Source: Actinomycetota bacterium
GTDB taxonomy: Bacteria > Actinomycetota > Actinomycetes > Propionibacteriales > Propionibacteriaceae
Assembly: GCA_020161795.1 (NCBI GenBank)
Contig: JAIUOR010000051.1
Location: 62,001-126,000, forward strand
DNA: 64,000 nt
Direction: 5' to 3'
The stretch's first letter is position 1. Every line of letters starts with the position of its first letter. This document shows positions 61,077 to 64,000 of this stretch, one piece after another. The position numbers and the translations under genes were made by a program. The notes beneath the pieces were generated by a model. It saw nothing but the letters and a program-made list of their open reading frames with translations, was not told the DNA's origin and ran no database searches.

Positions 61077-62534
61077 TCAGACCTCGACCTCGGTGTGGTC
61101 ACCCACCCACAGGGTGTGGAAGGTGCCCGGCTCGTCGACCCGGCGGTAGGTGTGGGCACCGAACAGGTCGCGCTGCCCCTGGATCAGGGCGGCGGTGGAA
61201 CGCTCGGCGCGGAGCCCATCGAAGTAGGCCAGCGAGGAGGCGAAGGCCGGCGCCGGGACGCCGTGCAGCGCGGCCTCGGCGACCACCTTGCGCCAGGCCG
61301 GGAGGCCGGTGTTGACGACCTCGGCGAAGTACTCGTCGCTGATCAGCAGCGGCAGGTCGGGGTCGCGCTCGTAGGCCTCGGTGATCCGGTTCAGGAACTG
61401 CGCCCGGATGATGCACCCGCCCCGCCAGATGCGCGCCAGGTCACCGCGCTTGATCGCCCAGCCGTAGAGCTCGGACGCCGCGGCGATCTGGTCGAAGCCC
61501 TGGGAGTAGGCGATCACCTTGGACGCGTACAGCGCCTGGCGCACCTCCTCGATGAAGGCTGCGCGATCCTCGACCTGCCAGGGCTCGGTGGCTGTGCCGA
61601 AGGCCGCGCGCGCGGCCTCCCGTTGCGGCAGCCCGCTGGAGAGCGCGCGGGCGAAGGTCGCCTCGGCGATCCCGGTGATCGGGATGCCGAGCTCCAGTGC
61701 GTTCTGGACGGTCCAGCGTCCGGTGCCCTTCTGACCGGCCTCGTCCACCACGATGTCGATGAACGGCCGGCCGGTCTTGGCGTCCGTCTGCGACAACACC
61801 TCGGCGGTGATCTCGATCAGGAAGGACTCCAGGTCGCCGGCGTTCCATTCCGCGAAGATCTCGGCGAGCTCGGCCGGGGTCGCGCCGAGGCCCTTGCGCA
61901 GCAGATCGTAGGCCTCGCCGATCAGCTGCATGTCGGCGTACTCGATGCCGTTGTGCACCATCTTGACGAAGTGGCCGGCGCCATCGGGGCCGATGTGGGT
62001 GCAGCAGGGCACACCGTCGACCTTGGCGGAGATGTCTTCCAGGATCGGGCCGAGTTCCGCGTATGCCTCGACCGTACCGCCGGGCATGATCGCGGGGCCG
62101 GTGAGCGCGCCCTCCTCGCCGCCGGAGATGCCGGAGCCGACGAAATGCAGCCCGGCGGCGCGTACCGCGGCCTCGCGCCGGATGGTGTCGGGATAGTGTG
62201 CGTTGCCGCCGTCCACGATGATGTCGCCTGGCTCCATCAGCGGCACCAGCGCGTCGATCACGGCGTCGGTGGCCTTGCCGGCCTGCACCATGATGATGAG
62301 CTTGCGCGGCCGCTTCAGGCTGGCGACGAAACCCTCCAACGTCTCGGACGGGACGAACGCACCCTCCGACCCATGCGCGGCGATAACCTCCTCGGTACGC
62401 GCCCAGGTGCGGTTGTAGACCGCCACGGTGTAGCCGTGGTGGGCGAGGTTCCGCGCCAGATTGCTCCCCATCACCGCCATCCCCACCACACCGATGTCGG
62501 CGGTGGCGGTGGTGTCGGAAACCGGTGTGGTCAT
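61077..62534 (-). CDS. gnd: 6-phosphogluconate dehydrogenase, decarboxylating
   Basis: The 485-aa enzyme converts 6-phosphogluconate to ribulose 5-phosphate. It has the NADP-binding GVVGMAVMGSNLARNLAHHG motif (the nucleotide-binding GxAxxG), the substrate motif FVGSGISGGEEGAL, and the catalytic Lys/His block HFVKMVHNGIEYADMQ. The ATG at 62534 has GAGGAG upstream. It is near gyrB, an arrangement seen in Propionibacterium relatives. Confidence 0.96.
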   Translation of the reverse strand: MTTPVSDTTATADIGVVGMAVMGSNLARNLAHHGYTVAVYNRTWARTEEVIAAHGSEGAFVPSETLEGFVASLKRPRKLIIMVQAGKATDAVIDALVPLMEPGDIIVDGGNAHYPDTIRREAAVRAAGLHFVGSGISGGEEGALTGPAIMPGGTVEAYAELGPILEDISAKVDGVPCCTHIGPDGAGHFVKMVHNGIEYADMQLIGEAYDLLRKGLGATPAELAEIFAEWNAGDLESFLIEITAEVLSQTDAKTGRPFIDIVVDEAGQKGTGRWTVQNALELGIPITGIAEATFARALSSGLPQREAARAAFGTATEPWQVEDRAAFIEEVRQALYASKVIAYSQGFDQIAAASELYGWAIKRGDLARIWRGGCIIRAQFLNRITEAYERDPDLPLLISDEYFAEVVNTGLPAWRKVVAEAALHGVPAPAFASSLAYFDGLRAERSTAALIQGQRDLFGAHTYRRVDEPGTFHTLWVGDHTEVEV

Positions 62535-62848
62535 GGTCGCTCCTCGTTTGGTCGCTCTCGGCTGTCGATGCAGTCCAGGAACCAATCAACCAGCCCAGCG
62601 GCGAGGGAGCAACCGGTTGCCCATGGTTGCCCGCGCCTGGCCCGGGCCTCCAGGCTCCCGAGAGCGACGGCAAGGGCCTCGCCGACCACTCGGCCGGGTC
62701 GCTCCGTCGACTTTCAGCCGCGCCTTCGCGCCCCCCGGACGGGCGAACGCCGACATCGCCGCGCGGCGCAATGGCGTAGCGGGCACGCGGGTTTGCTGAG
62801 AGCATCGGATCAGGCCAGACCGACCCTTTGCTCAATGAGGTGAGAGCC
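62535..62848. other. Divergent spacer between gnd and the PfkB kinase
   Basis: A 314-base divergent intergenic region. It must carry promoters for both genes, but no confident -35/-10 pair or palindromic operator was found. No gene is supported on either strand. Confidence 0.4.
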
Positions 62849-63922
62849 ATGCAGTTCCGTGAAGACGCGCAATGGTCCTTGGTCGTTCCGACCAGCATGG
62901 GCGTCCGGTTGACGCCGGATGCCGGCCAGAGCGTTCATACCTCCGGCCGGTTCATGCTGGAGGCGACCTCGGCCGAGAGCAATGTCGCCAGCATCTCTTC
63001 CTCCCTTGGCCTGCCGGCGAAGGTGCTGACCCGCTTCGTGGCGGGCAGCCCGATCTCGTCGCTCATCAAGGCCAACCTGCGCGCCCGTGGCCTGGCGTAC
63101 GAAGGCCCGGACGTACCGCAGGGCGGCGCGTGGGGCTACCGGCATCAGATCAACATCGCCGACTCCGGCTACGGCAACCGCGGCCCACGGGTCTGGAACG
63201 ACCGGGCCGGCGAGGTGGGGTGCACGCTCGCCGTGGCCGACTTCGACACGGAGCGGCTGTTCGGTGCCGAAGGGGTGTCCATCCTGCACCTCTCCGGGCT
63301 GATCGCGGCGCTGTCGCCGCAGACCAGCACACTCTGCATCGAGCTCGCCCGGATCGCCAAGGCGCACGGCACCGCGATCAGCTTCGACCTCAACTACCGT
63401 GCCTCGTTCTGGAACGGCCGGGAAGAAGAGCTGCGCTCCGCTTTCGGGGAGATCGCGAGCCTGGCCGACATCCTGATCGGCAACGAGGAGGACTACCAGC
63501 TCGCCCTGGGCATAGCTGGTCCGGAAACCGGCGGCGAGAGCCTCGCCGAGCAACTGGATGCCTTCGCGTTGATGATCGACCGGGTTCAGGTGCGGTATCC
63601 CGGTGCCCAGGTCTTCGCCAACACGCTGCGTGAGGTCCTCGACGCCAACCGGCATCTGTGGGGCGCCGTCGTGCGCTCCGGTGACAAGCTGTGCACGGTT
63701 GCCCCACGCGAGATCGGTGTGCTGGATCGGATCGGCGGCGGCGACGGCTTCGTCGGCGGTTTGCTCTACGGTCTGCTGCGCGGCTGGTCGATCGAGGACG
63801 CCACCCACTTCGGCTGGGCCAGCGGCGCGTACGCGGTCACCTGCCTCACCGACTACGCCAGCCCGGCCGACGAGGCTGCCATCTGGTCGATCTGGGAGGG
63901 CAACGCCCGCGTCGTCCGCTGA
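62849..63922 (+). CDS. PfkB-family carbohydrate kinase (2-keto-3-deoxygluconate kinase-like)
   Basis: The 357-aa protein has the PfkB layout: an N-terminal sugar-binding segment (AESNVASISSSLGLPAKVLTRFV), the ISFDLNYRASFW block, and the C-terminal active-site motif DRIGGGDGFVGGLLYGLL with the catalytic Asp. The usual motif is GAGD, so the GGGD form is a mild variant. The FDLNYR segment resembles 2-keto-3-deoxygluconate kinases, but other sugars are possible. The ATG at 62849 follows GAGGTGAG; a TTG at 62828 is in frame. Confidence 0.87.
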   Translation: MQFREDAQWSLVVPTSMGVRLTPDAGQSVHTSGRFMLEATSAESNVASISSSLGLPAKVLTRFVAGSPISSLIKANLRARGLAYEGPDVPQGGAWGYRHQINIADSGYGNRGPRVWNDRAGEVGCTLAVADFDTERLFGAEGVSILHLSGLIAALSPQTSTLCIELARIAKAHGTAISFDLNYRASFWNGREEELRSAFGEIASLADILIGNEEDYQLALGIAGPETGGESLAEQLDAFALMIDRVQVRYPGAQVFANTLREVLDANRHLWGAVVRSGDKLCTVAPREIGVLDRIGGGDGFVGGLLYGLLRGWSIEDATHFGWASGAYAVTCLTDYASPADEAAIWSIWEGNARVVR

Positions 63923-64000
63923 ACCGGGCCTGATCATCCGGCGGACGTGGGTTCAGCCGTAGGTGTCGCGGGGCCCCCGGCCCGGGACGGAGCGCCGGCC

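Overview
The window is high-GC actinobacterial chromosome, most plausibly from a Propionibacteriaceae-like organism. The evidence is a GC-rich third codon position throughout, frequent GTG starts, 4-base stop/start overlaps, mycothiol-type enzymes (an MshB-like deacetylase, an FprA-type ferredoxin reductase and an MDMPI-type protein), a DUF3566 protein next to gyrA with tRNA-Ile just beyond, an HspR-type HAIR operator before lon, and gnd close to gyrB. The family assignment is inference. No CRISPR array, phage, plasmid or rRNA gene is visible.

Layout. 1-5.4 kb: a zinc-finger rhomboid protease, then the wreck of a beta-glucoside operon. The antiterminator gene bglG survives, the 6-phospho-beta-glucosidase gene has lost its 5' part, and an IS3-family element sits at the break. 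An IS110-family element with a candidate bridge-RNA region is inserted inside that IS3 element. 5.5-13.6 kb: envelope and housekeeping genes (Pro-rich membrane protein, DUF2752 protein, Crp/Fnr-like regulator, MGDG-synthase-type glycosyltransferase with a DUF3048 lipoprotein, Dabb protein, coupled mshB-fprA). 13.7-22.5 kb: a glycoside utilisation locus. A ROK repressor is divergent from an operon of ABC binding protein, two permeases, a GH116 beta-glucosidase-type enzyme and a GH13 alpha-glucosidase, with a promoter and palindromic operators in the shared control region. 22.5-30.8 kb: small metabolic genes, two tRNA-Ser genes, an LCP ligase and a quinone oxidoreductase. 30.8-42 kb: a heterodimeric ABC exporter, a glutamine amidotransferase coupled to a SulP transporter, a SNF2 helicase, a MATE pump and an APH-type kinase. 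42-47.7 kb: a five-gene peptide-type ABC importer behind a leaderless Cys-rich leader peptide. 47.7-52.8 kb: DUF1684 protein, a secreted helical protein, ChrA and HAIR-controlled Lon. 52.9-54.5 kb: a lower-GC patch with two unknown genes next to tRNA-Ile. 54.6-64 kb: MDMPI protein, DUF3566, gyrA, gyrB, gnd and a PfkB kinase.

The most interesting signals are regulatory or mobile rather than a large new gene cluster. They are (1) the leaderless CCC leader peptide with its own promoter ahead of a peptide ABC importer, which suggests cysteine-responsive control; (2) the nested IS110 element, whose CT core and a copy of its own terminal sequence inside the noncoding end fit a bridge RNA; (3) a 19-bp perfect hairpin exactly between a binding-protein gene and its permease; (4) complementary degenerate motifs in the two halves of an ABC exporter; and (5) two families of intergenic palindromes.
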